Notes: generated by a model from the sequence alone, not told the origin. Shown: positions 36,159 through 44,774, numbered from the stretch's first letter. The stretch is 64,000 nucleotides of DNA from Streptomyces sp. ML-6 (GCF_030116705.1 NZ_JAOTIK010000001.1:2820001-2884000), one strand, 5' to 3'. Made by a program: numbers and translations.

Positions 36159-37169
36159 CTAGGAGCCGGGGGTGATGTTGCCCCACTCGTCCATCGTGGG
36201 GTGGATCTTCGAGGGTTCCTGGTCGTCGACGTCCGAACGCCTGGGTGTCTCCGGACCGGCGGGGCCGATGCGCATCATCCGCTCGATCCGGGCGATCTCG
36301 AAGCAACGCCCCCGTACGATCAGCTCGTTGGGCCGCCGACGCCGCATGAACGCGTCCGCCGCCCGCGCGTACACGGCGGCCTCCCGCTCGTCGAGCTGCT
36401 CGATCCGCGGCAGCATCGTCCGCAGATGGTCGACCAGTGCGCGCCGCGCGTCCTGCGGGGTGGGGAGCTGCTCCGACACCATCGACCAGGACTTCTCCTT
36501 GCGCTCCATCACCCGGAAGACGACCGGGAGCAGCACCAGGCCCGGGTGGGTCCGCAACGCCCGCTGCGAGTCCGCCAGCACGTCGGGCGGGAAGCGCTCC
36601 GAGGTGTACGCGACCGGCACCATCCCCATCCGGTCCAGCCCTTCCGTCAGCCCCCCCGCCGCCGCGTGGTCGATGACGAAGCCCTCGGTCGTCGAGGGCG
36701 TACGCGTCAGGACGTCCCAGCCCTCCGAGTCGACGTCCGTGGGCCTGGGCGGCTCCATGCGCCCCTCGCCGATCCGGGCGAACTCGTCGGCGCGCACGAC
36801 GCGGTAGCGCGTGTCACCGGCGGTCAGCTCGTTCACCGGCTCGGTCTCCAGCCGGGCCACCGCGTCCAGCAGGGAGCGCCGTTCGCGGGGATCCTTCACC
36901 TCGTCCCTGGCCCTGAACCAGAGATGGGAGTTCAGCTCGTCGCGGGCGTCCTGCGGATAGCCGGTGTCCAGCCCGGTCAGCATCCGCCACCGGGGCCGCT
37001 CGCCCCGGCGCTGCTCGGCGATGCCGAAAAGTGGCCCCCGGACCACGATCTTCGCGTACGTCCGGGACGCGGCGAGCGCGTCCGCCTCGGTGACCAGGGA
37101 CACCGGGTCGTCCCGGTGCTTCACATTGATGACGAGGTGGTCCGGCGGTGCCTGTCGGTGATCGTTCAT
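36159..37169 (-). CDS. DUF5954 family protein
   Basis: 336 residues, starting at ATG 37169 (MNDHRQAPPDHLVINVKHRD). It is soluble, with no signal peptide. It contains two similar halves: KIVVRGPLFGIAEQRRGERP near residue 40 and ELIVRGRCFEIARIERMMRI near the C-terminus, plus YRVVRADEFARIGEGRMEPP between, so an internally repeated unit is likely. This matches actinobacterial DUF5954 as I recall it. Function is unknown. It is divergent from the SMI1/KNR4 gene with a 106-bp shared upstream region. Confidence 0.75.
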   Translation of the reverse strand: MNDHRQAPPDHLVINVKHRDDPVSLVTEADALAASRTYAKIVVRGPLFGIAEQRRGERPRWRMLTGLDTGYPQDARDELNSHLWFRARDEVKDPRERRSLLDAVARLETEPVNELTAGDTRYRVVRADEFARIGEGRMEPPRPTDVDSEGWDVLTRTPSTTEGFVIDHAAAGGLTEGLDRMGMVPVAYTSERFPPDVLADSQRALRTHPGLVLLPVVFRVMERKEKSWSMVSEQLPTPQDARRALVDHLRTMLPRIEQLDEREAAVYARAADAFMRRRRPNELIVRGRCFEIARIERMMRIGPAGPETPRRSDVDDQEPSKIHPTMDEWGNITPGS

Positions 37170-37275
37170 GCACCCAGTGTGCCGAGGTTGTGGGCGGCGG
37201 GTACGAGGAATACGGGAAGGAGGTACGGAACTCGCCGACGGAACCTTGTCAGTGGCGGCGCCTACAGTCGCACGC

Positions 37276-38025
37276 ATGACCAAGGAGTCACCGTCCTCGA
37301 ACCTCATGCTCGACCTCGACGCGCTCACCGCGGCCGTCGGCGAGCGGCCCGACAGGCAGGCGGCATGGCGTTTCATCCGCGCCTTCGCCCGCGACTGGAG
37401 CCAACGCCCCCTCACCGAAGCCGACGGCTGCGCCCCCGCCGAACTCGACGCGGCCCAGGTCCGGCTCGGCCTGCCCTTGCCGGCAGCACTGCGCGAGGCC
37501 TACCAACTGATCGGCAACCGCAAGGATTTGACGGACAACCAGGACTCACTTCTCGCCCCGCGCGATCTCCACCTGGACGAGGACCGGGGTGTGCTGGTCT
37601 TCCGGGTCGAGAACCAGGCCTGCGCCTACTGGGGCATACGCGTCACGGACCTCGGCCAGGACGACCCGCCGGTGGTGATGCGCGCCGACCTCGTCCGGCC
37701 CACCGCCGACGACTGGAAGGCGTGGCTGGACCGGGTCAGCGTCGCGTTCGTCGAGATCGCCCTGTCCGAGGCCCTGTGCGCGGACGACGACCTGTTCGGG
37801 TGGGTGACCTCCGACGGCGACACCGGCCTGCCCGAGGACATCACCACCACCTTCCGGCGCCTGCCGCTGCCGGAGTACCCGATCAGCCAACAACGGGGCT
37901 CGCGGTGGTACGCGCACGACGAGATCATCCTCCGCGACGACCACGGGACCGCGATGTTCCGCGCCCGCACGGAGGCGGCCTTCGACCGCTTCGACGAGGA
38001 AGGCGAGGAGGACGAGGAGGACTGA
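37276..38025 (+). CDS. SMI1/KNR4 (SUKH)-like protein
   Basis: 249 residues. The SMI1/KNR4 pattern is visible: APAELDAAQVRLGLPLPAAL then REAYQLIGNRKDL, and later VFRVENQACAYWGIRV and DDPPVVM. SUKH domains occur in immunity proteins of toxin systems, but this solitary copy has no toxin gene beside it, so a housekeeping role is as likely. The C-terminal tail is acidic (DEEGEEDEED). Start is ATG 37276. It converges on the DUF397 gene. Confidence 0.78.
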   Translation: MTKESPSSNLMLDLDALTAAVGERPDRQAAWRFIRAFARDWSQRPLTEADGCAPAELDAAQVRLGLPLPAALREAYQLIGNRKDLTDNQDSLLAPRDLHLDEDRGVLVFRVENQACAYWGIRVTDLGQDDPPVVMRADLVRPTADDWKAWLDRVSVAFVEIALSEALCADDDLFGWVTSDGDTGLPEDITTTFRRLPLPEYPISQQRGSRWYAHDEIILRDDHGTAMFRARTEAAFDRFDEEGEEDEED

Positions 38026-38062
38026 CCGGGGCCGCCCCGGCGGGGCCGACGGCCGAGCGGCA

Positions 38063-38272
38063 TCAGCGCTCGGCGGCGTAGGAGACGAAGCCCGCCCAGG
38101 CACCAGGACCGAAGGCCAGACGAGGACCTTGGACGTCCTTGGAATCCCGAACGTGCACCGTACCGGGGGAAGCGGCGATCTCGACGCAGTCGCCTTCGTT
38201 GCCGTTGCTGCTGTAGCTGCTCTTGAACCAGACCAACTCGGAAACGTCCTGCACGGAAGTCCTGCGGATCAT
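38063..38272 (-). CDS. DUF397 domain protein
   Basis: 69 residues. ELVWFKSSYSSNGNEGDCVE followed by VHVRDSKD is the DUF397 signature. Such small proteins are almost always encoded beside an HTH/DUF5753 regulator in Streptomyces and are thought to work as its partner; some such pairs influence development. The ATG at 38272 overlaps the stop of the HTH gene (ATGA), so they are translationally coupled. The longer open frame upstream lies inside the HTH gene. Confidence 0.93.
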   Translation of the reverse strand: MIRRTSVQDVSELVWFKSSYSSNGNEGDCVEIAASPGTVHVRDSKDVQGPRLAFGPGAWAGFVSYAAER

Positions 38273-39150
38273 GTCTCTCCCAGCATTCGCTCGATGAGGG
38301 CCAGGGTCTCTCGGGGCGTGAGAGCCTCGGCCCGGATGGTGCCATACCGCAGTTCGAGGATACGGAGCTGCCTCGGATCGGTCACCCGACGCCCGTTGAA
38401 CGCCCCGTGCGAACACCCAACCGCCGAACCATCCTTGAACTTCAACACACTGATGTCCCCATCCATGCCGGGATGCGCCTCACGACGTGTAGGCATCACC
38501 TGGAGAGTGACATTGCGCAACTGACCAATCTCCAACAGGCGTTCAAGCTGTCGCCGCCACTCCATTGTGCCCCCGATGGGCCGCCATAGCGACGACTCCT
38601 CCTGGACGAAACTCAGAGCAGGCGCGGGCGATCGCTCGAAGATCGACTGCCGCGCCATGCGCCCGGCCACCATCCGCTCCACTTCGTCCTGCGAGTACGG
38701 GGGCTGCCGGGCCTCGAACAGCGCCCGCGCGTGCCCCGGAGTCTGCAACAGCCCATGCAGACCGTGTCCCACGTAGGCGGCGATCTCGACCGCCTTCGCC
38801 TCCACTCCCGCCAGGTCCCGGATCTTCTTCGGGTACCGGACCTCCGCCACGTCCTGCTTCATCGCGGCGATCTTCCCGCCCGCGCCGAGCACCTCGTCCG
38901 CTTTGTCCAGCAGTTCCGGCCGGGGGATCCACCGCCCGCCTTCCACCTTGTAGACCTGGTCCTCCCCGTACCCGATCGCGGCCCCGAACTCGCCGGCCCG
39001 CAGCCCCGCGGCCTCCCGCCACGCCTTGAGCTGGCGGCCCACCGCCGCGACCACGGCCGCTCCCGACTCGTCGTCCGGGTCGACGTCCCAGCCCGGCTCG
39101 TCCGCCCCGCAGTCGCCGCGCTGCTCCGCACCTACTTCATCCACGCTCAT
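38269..39150 (-). CDS. Helix-turn-helix regulator with DUF5753 domain
   Basis: 293 residues. After an acidic N-terminus, residues 33-95 form an XRE-type HTH (VGRQLKAWREAAGLRAGEFG, AAIGYGEDQVYKVEGGRWIP). Residues from about 110 to the end are DUF5753: IAAYVGHGLHGLLQTPGHAR, FERSPAPALSFVQEESSL, and LLEIGQLRNVTLQVMPTRRE. These Streptomyces-expanded regulators pair with DUF397 and often a HATPase. It overlaps DUF397 downstream and is divergent from the ATPase gene, completing the usual trio. Confidence 0.93.
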   Translation of the reverse strand: MSVDEVGAEQRGDCGADEPGWDVDPDDESGAAVVAAVGRQLKAWREAAGLRAGEFGAAIGYGEDQVYKVEGGRWIPRPELLDKADEVLGAGGKIAAMKQDVAEVRYPKKIRDLAGVEAKAVEIAAYVGHGLHGLLQTPGHARALFEARQPPYSQDEVERMVAGRMARQSIFERSPAPALSFVQEESSLWRPIGGTMEWRRQLERLLEIGQLRNVTLQVMPTRREAHPGMDGDISVLKFKDGSAVGCSHGAFNGRRVTDPRQLRILELRYGTIRAEALTPRETLALIERMLGET

Positions 39151-39315
39151 CCGTGCCCCACTTCCGATGCGTTTGCCGTTCCTGGCTCAACCCCCGGTGT
39201 CTCCCACACGTCACCCCGGACAGCCGGGACAGCACTGGACAAGTACGGGACAATCACCGTACGCAAGGGCCTTGTCACTGTTCACGCTACGCACGCCCCG
39301 GCCACGCTGAGCGAT

Positions 39316-39807
39316 GTGAACCAACACATCACCCGAACCGAACGTTCCGCTCCCACCCGACAGTTCACGGTGCTGCTCTCCCCCACCCGCCGGGGTGCCA
39401 GGCTCGCCCGCCTCCTGACCACGGCTCACCTGAGCGCCTGGGGGCTGCCCGTGGAGTCGGCCGCGCACATCGTCGCCGAGCTGGCTGCCAATGCCGCCGT
39501 CCACGGCCGCGTACCGGGCCGGGACTTCCGGCTCGGTCTGGCCGTCCACCGCGACGCACTCCTGCGGATCGAGGTGACCGACACCCGGGGCGAGCAGCTG
39601 CCCGCCGCGTCCGCCCCGTCCGCCGACGCGGAATCCGGGCGCGGGCTGCTGATCGTCGATGCGCTCGCCGACCGCTGGGGCACCGTCACCGGACCGGTGC
39701 CGCGCAAGACGGTCTGGGCCGAAATCGACCTCGTACCGCAACCGTTCCACCGGGTCGCGGAAACCCACGACCCGGTGAGCCGCGTCCCCGTGCTCCACGA
39801 CGCTTAA
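39316..39807 (+). CDS. ATP-binding protein, RsbW-like (HATPase_c_2)
   Basis: 163 residues from GTG 39316. GHKL ATPase motifs are visible: N-box ELAANAAVHG, G1-like EVTDTRGEQLP, and the lid region ESGRGLLIVDALADRWG. This fold is used by anti-sigma kinases and related switch proteins. No sigma factor is adjacent, but divergence from the HTH/DUF397 pair is the standard context for this subfamily. No strong ribosome site is visible, so the start is approximate. A hairpin follows the stop. Confidence 0.88.
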   Translation: MNQHITRTERSAPTRQFTVLLSPTRRGARLARLLTTAHLSAWGLPVESAAHIVAELAANAAVHGRVPGRDFRLGLAVHRDALLRIEVTDTRGEQLPAASAPSADAESGRGLLIVDALADRWGTVTGPVPRKTVWAEIDLVPQPFHRVAETHDPVSRVPVLHDA

Positions 39808-39820
39808 AGCTTTTAAGAAC

Positions 39821-39842
39821 CTGGGGAAACAACCCTCCCCAG
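39821..39842 (+). terminator. Hairpin after the RsbW-like gene
   Basis: Stem CTGGGGA / TCCCCAG (7 bp) with an 8-nt loop, 13 bp past the stop. It is preceded by an AT-rich CTTAAAGCTTTTAAG near-palindrome, unusual for this GC-rich genome. Confidence 0.55.
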
Positions 39843-39946
39843 CCAAACCCCACCCTGTCACCCACTCAGGTGACATGGGGCAACTCAGCTGGATTTCGGG
39901 TGGGTTGATCGGTTTATGCTCGCCGCGACAACTCCAGACACGCGAC

Positions 39947-39982
39947 GGCCCCCGACGAGATTCGCACTCTCAACCGGGGGCC
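39947..39982 (+). promoter_or_regulatory. Leader hairpin upstream of the proline-rich HTH gene
   Basis: GGCCCCCG (39947-39954) pairs exactly with CGGGGGCC (39975-39982). A TATGCT -10-like hexamer at 39915-39920 would start transcription near 39927, placing the hairpin in a leader of about 85 nt. This argues for the start at 40012, since an ATG at 39916 would lie inside the -10. Confidence 0.45.
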
Positions 39983-40011
39983 TGACCACCGAGGAAGAAG
40001 AGAGCTTCCCG

Positions 40012-41010
40012 ATGGATACCCCGCAGATTACCGTGCCCCCGCACGCCCCGCCCCCCGTACCCGAAGACGCCACGCCGTCATCCGGCGTCGTCCACGTCAA
40101 CTCCCGTCATGTCTCGCGCTTCACCGTCATCGGCAACCACCTCACCCAGCACCGCCGCCTCTCCCTGACCGCGATCGGGCTCGCCGCCCACATCCAGTCA
40201 CTCCCCGCCGGGGCCAGGATCGGCATCAAGCACCTTGCCGAACGCTTCCCCGAGAGCGAGACCCGCATCGCCGCCGCCCTGCGCGAACTCGAAGCCCACG
40301 GCTACCTCCACCGCAGCCGCGTACGCCTCGCCGACGGCCGCATCGTCACCCGCACCACGTCGTACAACCAGCCCGGCACCGCTGCCCCAGCTCCCCACCG
40401 CCAGACCCCGGCCGCTCCCGAACCCCCCACACCACCACCGCCTCCACCGCCTCCACCGCCACGCACGACCCCTCCCGAGCCACCCCCCGCTCCGGCACCC
40501 GCGCCTCCCCCGGCACCCGCGCCACCACCGCAACCCGCCCCCGCACCCGCCCCCGCACCGGCCCCCACCCCACGCACCACACCACCACCGCCCCCACTCC
40601 CCCAGCCGCACCACCTCACCCCGGAACTGCTGCACAAGGCCACCACACTCCTGGCCGGCCTGCGCCGCCACGCACCCCAACTCGTCCTCTCCGAGCACGA
40701 CATCCGCACCCTCGCCCCCGGCCTGACCACCTGGCTCGAACGCAAGATCCACCCCGAAACCATCCGCCACACCCTCACCACCGACCTCCCCACCCCCCTC
40801 AAACACCCGGCCGGACTCCTGCGCCACCGGATCACGACGCTCCTCCCGCCACCCCTCCCGGCACCCCGGAACAACTCCCCCGCCGACCCCCACCACCCCC
40901 GCACCACCGTCGCCCCGCTCCAGAACTGCGACGGCTGCGACCGCGCCTTCCGCTCCCCCCACCCCGGCCACTGCCGCGACTGCCGCACCGAACAACTCCC
41001 GGCCGCCTGA
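40012..41010 (+). CDS. HTH-domain protein with long proline-rich linker and C-terminal zinc-knuckle motif
   Basis: 332 residues. Residues about 28-125 form a winged-helix-like region (HVSRFTVIGNHLTQHRRLSL, TAIGLAAHIQSLPAGARIGI, ALRELEAHGYLHRSRVRL), of the kind used to test DNA-binding in replication/transcription regulators. Then about 65 residues are almost only Pro/Ala/Thr, followed by a helical part (HLTPELLHKATTLLAGLRRH). The end carries CDGCDRAF...HCRDC, a four-Cys zinc-knuckle pattern. The exact role is unknown. It lies 33 bp before the Rpn-like gene on the same strand, likely one transcript. Confidence 0.75.
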   Translation: MDTPQITVPPHAPPPVPEDATPSSGVVHVNSRHVSRFTVIGNHLTQHRRLSLTAIGLAAHIQSLPAGARIGIKHLAERFPESETRIAAALRELEAHGYLHRSRVRLADGRIVTRTTSYNQPGTAAPAPHRQTPAAPEPPTPPPPPPPPPPRTTPPEPPPAPAPAPPPAPAPPPQPAPAPAPAPAPTPRTTPPPPPLPQPHHLTPELLHKATTLLAGLRRHAPQLVLSEHDIRTLAPGLTTWLERKIHPETIRHTLTTDLPTPLKHPAGLLRHRITTLLPPPLPAPRNNSPADPHHPRTTVAPLQNCDGCDRAFRSPHPGHCRDCRTEQLPAA

Positions 41011-41043
41011 CCGGAACATCACCCACAACCCGAACGGACCTGC

Positions 41044-41940
41044 ATGGTCAGCTCACCCCACGAGGCAATGCACAGCATCTTCCAGGAGTACCCCGGCCTC
41101 TTCTCCCGCGTCTCCGAAGTGCTCGGAGTCGACATCCCGCCACCGACCTCGGCCGTCGCCCTGCCCACCGACCTCACCGAGGCCCGCCCCGTCGAACGCC
41201 GGGTGGACACCCTCCTGCGCATCGAGACGGAGCGCGAGGGGGCCTTCCTCCTCGCCATCGAGGCCCAGGGCAAGAAGGACCCGCGCAAGTCCGCCAGCTG
41301 GCCGTACTACGTCAGCTATCTCCACAACAGATACGGGCTGCCCGTCCTGCTGCTGGTCGTCTGCCAGGACCACGCCACCGCCGAATGGGCCGCGCGCCCC
41401 GTCTCCATCGGGATCCGTCGATGGCAGACCCTCACCTTGAGCCCCCTCGTCGCCGGACCCCACAACATGCCCGTCATCACCGACGTGGCCGAGGCCCGCA
41501 AGGACCTCGCGCTCGCCACTCTGGCCGCCATCACACACGCCGACAATCCGGACGTCGGTGCCATACTGAAAACCCTGTCCGCCGCACTGCGGGACGCACC
41601 GGAAACCATCGCCAACCCCATCGTCGAACTCACCGCACAGGGCCTGGGCAACCGCTCGGCCGCACAACAGTGGAGGAACCTGGTGGCCGTGGACCTCTCT
41701 TTCTACAAGTCCTTCATGTCGGAAGAAATCCGGGCCGAAGGCCGAGCCGAAGGCCGGGCCGAAGGGCTGGTCAAAGGCCAGGCCGAAGGCCTCTTGCTGA
41801 TCCTCGAAGCGCGCGGCATCGCCGTCACCGACGAGATCCGCGAGAAGATCGGCAACTGCGACGACTCCCGGCTCCTGCTCCAGTGGCTCAACCGCGCCGC
41901 CACGGCCACCACCGCCGACGACGTCTTCACCGACAAGTGA
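41044..41940 (+). CDS. Rpn/YhgA-like PD-(D/E)XK nuclease-type protein
   Basis: 298 residues. The N-terminal half resembles recombination-promoting nuclease (Rpn) proteins: RRVDTLLRI with Asp55, then FLLAIEAQGKKDPRKSASWP, where Glu73-x-Gln75-x-Lys77 fits the nuclease core, and YYVSYLHNRYGLPVLLLVVC. The C-terminal part has the Rpn-typical EGRAEGRAEGLVKGQAEG helical repeats. Many streptomycetes carry several copies of unknown role. It follows the HTH gene by 33 bp. Nuclease assignment is inferred from pattern; activity is unproven. Confidence 0.75.
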   Translation: MVSSPHEAMHSIFQEYPGLFSRVSEVLGVDIPPPTSAVALPTDLTEARPVERRVDTLLRIETEREGAFLLAIEAQGKKDPRKSASWPYYVSYLHNRYGLPVLLLVVCQDHATAEWAARPVSIGIRRWQTLTLSPLVAGPHNMPVITDVAEARKDLALATLAAITHADNPDVGAILKTLSAALRDAPETIANPIVELTAQGLGNRSAAQQWRNLVAVDLSFYKSFMSEEIRAEGRAEGRAEGLVKGQAEGLLLILEARGIAVTDEIREKIGNCDDSRLLLQWLNRAATATTADDVFTDK

Positions 41941-41971
41941 TCCACTCAGCTCCCTGAGCCCATACACGCAC

Positions 41972-42006
41972 CCGGCCCCCGATGGACCATCGCCATCGGG
42001 GGCCGG
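41972..42006. terminator. Bidirectional hairpin between Rpn-like and acyl-CoA dehydrogenase genes
   Basis: Perfect 14-bp stem CCGGCCCCCGATGG / CCATCGGGGGCCGG with a 7-nt loop, 31 bp past the Rpn-like stop and 19 bp past the convergent dehydrogenase stop. Confidence 0.85.
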
Positions 42007-42025
42007 ACGTTCGGGACAGAGGCCG

Positions 42026-43192
42026 TTACGGGAGGTTCCTCGCCATGACGATCCGCTGGACCTGGTTCGTGCCTTCGTAAATCTGGGTAATCTTGGCGTC
42101 GCGCATCATCCGCTCCACCGGGTAGTCCCGCGTGTAGCCGTAGCCGCCGAGGAGCTGGACCGCGTCCGTGGTGATCTCCATCGCGACGTCGGAGGCGAAG
42201 CACTTGGCCGCGGCGCCGAAGAAGGTGAGGTCGCCGTCGACGCGCTCGGACTTGGCGGCGGCCGAGTAGGTGAGCTGGCGGGCCGCCTCCAGCTTCATGG
42301 CCATGTCGGCGAGCATGAACTGGATGCCCTGGAAGTCGGCGATCGGCTTGCCGAACTGCTTGCGCTCCTGGACGTAGCCCTTGGCGTAGTCCAGGGCGCC
42401 CTGGGCGATGCCGAGGGCCTGGGCCGCGATGGTGATGCGGGTGTGGTCCAGGGTCTTCATCGCGGTGGCGAAGCCGGTGCCCTCCTCGCCGATCATGCGG
42501 TCGGCGGGGATGCGGACGTTGTCGAAGTAGACCTCGCGGGTCGGCGAGCCCTTGATGCCGAGCTTCTTCTCCGGGGCGCCGAAGGAGACGCCTTCGTCCG
42601 ACTTCTCGACGACGAACGCCGAGATGCCCTTGGAGCGCTTGGTCGGGTCGGTGACGGCCATGACCGTGTAGTACTCGGAGACGCCCGCGTTGGTGATCCA
42701 GCGCTTCACGCCGTTGAGCACCCAGAAGTCGCCGTCGCGCACGGCGCGGGTCTTCATGCCGGCCGCGTCGGAACCCGCGTCGGGCTCGGAGAGGCAGTAC
42801 GAGAACATGCCGTCGCCCTTGGCGAGCGGGCCCAGGTACTTCTTCTTCAGGTCCTCGGAGCCGGAGAGGATCACCGGGAGCGAGCCGAGCTTGTTCACGG
42901 CCGGGATCAGGGAGGAGGAGGCGCAGACCCGGGCCACCTCCTCGATCACGATGACCGTGGCGAGGGCGTCGGCGCCCGCGCCGCCGTACTGCTCCGGTAC
43001 GTGCACCGCGTGCAGGTCGGCGGCGGTCAGGGCGTCGAGCGCCTCCTGCGGGAAGCGCGCCTCCTCGTCGACCGCGGCCGCGTGCGGGGCGATCTTCGCC
43101 TCGGCGAGCGCGCGCACCGTCTCCCGGAGCATCTCGTGCTCCTCGGCCGGACGGTACAGGTCGAAATCGGTCGAACCCGCCAAGACGCTCAC
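42026..43192 (-). CDS. Acyl-CoA dehydrogenase
   Basis: 388 residues, normal for a FAD-dependent acyl-CoA dehydrogenase. It oxidises acyl-CoA at the alpha-beta bond in fatty acid or branched-chain degradation. Signatures: YCLSEPDAGSDAAGMKTRA (FAD/substrate loop), WITNAGVSEYYTVMA, QFGKPIADFQGIQFMLADMA, and QLLGGYGYTRDYPVERMMRD. The catalytic Glu is Glu373 in IYEGTNQVQR. The chain length preferred is not visible. GTG 43192 has GGGGA upstream. An operator-like sequence sits just upstream of the start. Confidence 0.96.
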   Translation of the reverse strand: MSVLAGSTDFDLYRPAEEHEMLRETVRALAEAKIAPHAAAVDEEARFPQEALDALTAADLHAVHVPEQYGGAGADALATVIVIEEVARVCASSSLIPAVNKLGSLPVILSGSEDLKKKYLGPLAKGDGMFSYCLSEPDAGSDAAGMKTRAVRDGDFWVLNGVKRWITNAGVSEYYTVMAVTDPTKRSKGISAFVVEKSDEGVSFGAPEKKLGIKGSPTREVYFDNVRIPADRMIGEEGTGFATAMKTLDHTRITIAAQALGIAQGALDYAKGYVQERKQFGKPIADFQGIQFMLADMAMKLEAARQLTYSAAAKSERVDGDLTFFGAAAKCFASDVAMEITTDAVQLLGGYGYTRDYPVERMMRDAKITQIYEGTNQVQRIVMARNLP

Positions 43193-43204
43193 TCCCCAAA
43201 GACG

Positions 43205-43222
43205 CTAACTACCGTTAAGTAA
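43205..43222 (-). promoter_or_regulatory. Candidate repressor operator and promoter of the acyl-CoA dehydrogenase gene
   Basis: CTAACTACCGTTAAGTAA (43205-43222) is an imperfect inverted repeat, AT-rich against its surroundings, 13 bp upstream of the start. It resembles TetR-type sites at fatty-acid degradation genes (ACT...AGT half-sites). A TAAAAT -10-like hexamer lies just upstream on the minus strand (43228-43233), so a repressor here would block near the start site. Binding is inferred. Confidence 0.35.
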
Positions 43223-43382
43223 CCCAATTTTAGTTCCCGGCTCCCACGATGGCCTATGCCATGCGTGCGTGAGCTTCACGACAGGGGTGGGAGAAGTCGC
43301 GCAGCCGGTCGGAAACCGGGCCTCCAGGAGCACGACTATGCTCGTTCACCGCACGTCTGTCCGCATCTCCCAGGAGCGTTTC

Positions 43383-44726
43383 ATGGCCCTCAGGATCACT
43401 GTGATCGGCACCGGCTACCTCGGTGCCACCCACGCCGCGGCCATGGCGGAACTGGGCTTCGAGGTGCTCGGCCTCGACATCGTGCCCGAGAAGATCGAGA
43501 TGCTGGGCGCCGGTCGGGTCCCGATGTACGAGCCCGGGCTGGAGGGGCTGCTGCGCAGGCACGTCGAGGGCATCGAGGGGTCCACGGGGCGTCTGCGGTT
43601 CACCTCCTCGTGGGAAGAGGTGGCGGCCTTCGGCGACGTCCACTTCGTCTGCGTGAACACTCCGCAGAAGCACGGCGAGTACGCCTGCGACATGAGCCAC
43701 GTGGACAGCGCGTTCGAGTCGCTGGCCCCGCACCTGACCCGGCCCGCGCTGGTCGTCGGGAAGTCGACCGTCCCGGTGGGGTCGGCGGCCCGGCTCTCGG
43801 CGCGGCTGGCGGAGCTGGCACCGGCGGGCGCCGACGCCGAGCTGGCCTGGAACCCGGAGTTCCTGCGCGAGGGCTTCGCCGTGAACGACACCCTGCACCC
43901 GGACCGGATCGTCGTCGGCGTGGCGAGCGAGCGGGCCGAGAAGCTGCTGCGCGAGGTGTACGCGACGCCGATCGCCGAGGGGTCGCCGCTCGTGGTGACG
44001 GACTTCCCGACCGCCGAGCTGGTGAAGACCGCGGCCAATTCGTTCCTGGCCACGAAGATCTCGTTCATCAACGCCATGGCCGAGGTCTGCGAGGCCTCCG
44101 ACGGCGACGTGATGAAGCTGGCCGAGGCGATCGGGCACGACGAGCGGATCGGGTCGAAGTTCCTGCGGGCCGGGATCGGGTTCGGCGGCGGCTGCCTGCC
44201 GAAGGACATCCGGGCCTTCATGGCGCGCGCCGGTGAGCTGGGCGCGGACCAGGCGCTGACCTTCCTCCGCGAGGTCGACTCGATCAACATGCGGCGCCGC
44301 GGCCACATGGTGGAGCTGGCGCGGGAGGCCGTGGGCGGCGGCTCCTTCCTGGGCAGGCGGGTGGCGGTGCTGGGCGCGACGTTCAAGCCGGACTCGGACG
44401 ACGTACGGGACTCGCCCGCGCTGAACGTGGCCGGGCAGATACACCTCCAGGGCGGCCAGGTCACCGTCTTCGACCCGAAGGGCATGGACAACGCCCGGCG
44501 GCTCTTCCCGACCCTCGGCTACGCGGAGTCGGCGCTGGAGGCGGTGCGGGGCGCGGACGTGGTGCTGCACCTGACGGAGTGGCGCGAGTTCCGTGAGCTG
44601 GACCCGGCGGAGCTCGGCGCGGTCGCGTCCCGGCGGATCGTCCTGGACGGCCGCAACGCGCTCGACGGCGAGCTGTGGCGCGGGGCCGGCTGGACGTACC
44701 GGGCCATGGGCCGCCCGAAGGCCTGA
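43383..44726 (+). CDS. UDP-glucose 6-dehydrogenase
   Basis: 447 residues. It oxidises UDP-glucose to UDP-glucuronate with NAD+, a precursor for envelope polysaccharides. The dinucleotide site GTGYLGATHAAAMAELGF lies at 9-26. Catalytic Cys271 sits in GFGGGCLPKDIRAF, and KTAANSFLATKISFIN holds the active-site Lys and Asn. The UDP-binding C-terminal domain has LGATFKPDSDDVRDSPAL. GDP-mannose dehydrogenase is a relative, but sequence and context favour UDP-glucose. ATG 43383 has AGGAG 6 nt upstream. A short TCATCCGG tandem follows the stop. Confidence 0.93.
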   Translation: MALRITVIGTGYLGATHAAAMAELGFEVLGLDIVPEKIEMLGAGRVPMYEPGLEGLLRRHVEGIEGSTGRLRFTSSWEEVAAFGDVHFVCVNTPQKHGEYACDMSHVDSAFESLAPHLTRPALVVGKSTVPVGSAARLSARLAELAPAGADAELAWNPEFLREGFAVNDTLHPDRIVVGVASERAEKLLREVYATPIAEGSPLVVTDFPTAELVKTAANSFLATKISFINAMAEVCEASDGDVMKLAEAIGHDERIGSKFLRAGIGFGGGCLPKDIRAFMARAGELGADQALTFLREVDSINMRRRGHMVELAREAVGGGSFLGRRVAVLGATFKPDSDDVRDSPALNVAGQIHLQGGQVTVFDPKGMDNARRLFPTLGYAESALEAVRGADVVLHLTEWREFRELDPAELGAVASRRIVLDGRNALDGELWRGAGWTYRAMGRPKA

Positions 44727-44774
44727 TTCATCCGGTCCATCCGGTTCATCCGGTTCGAGGGGGCCTGGACTCGT

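Noticed and set aside
39916..40011. ATG 39916 as the start of the proline-rich HTH gene
   Set aside because: It would lie within a -10-like hexamer and translate through the leader hairpin; ATG 40012 has purine-rich sequence upstream and precedes the first family-like residues.
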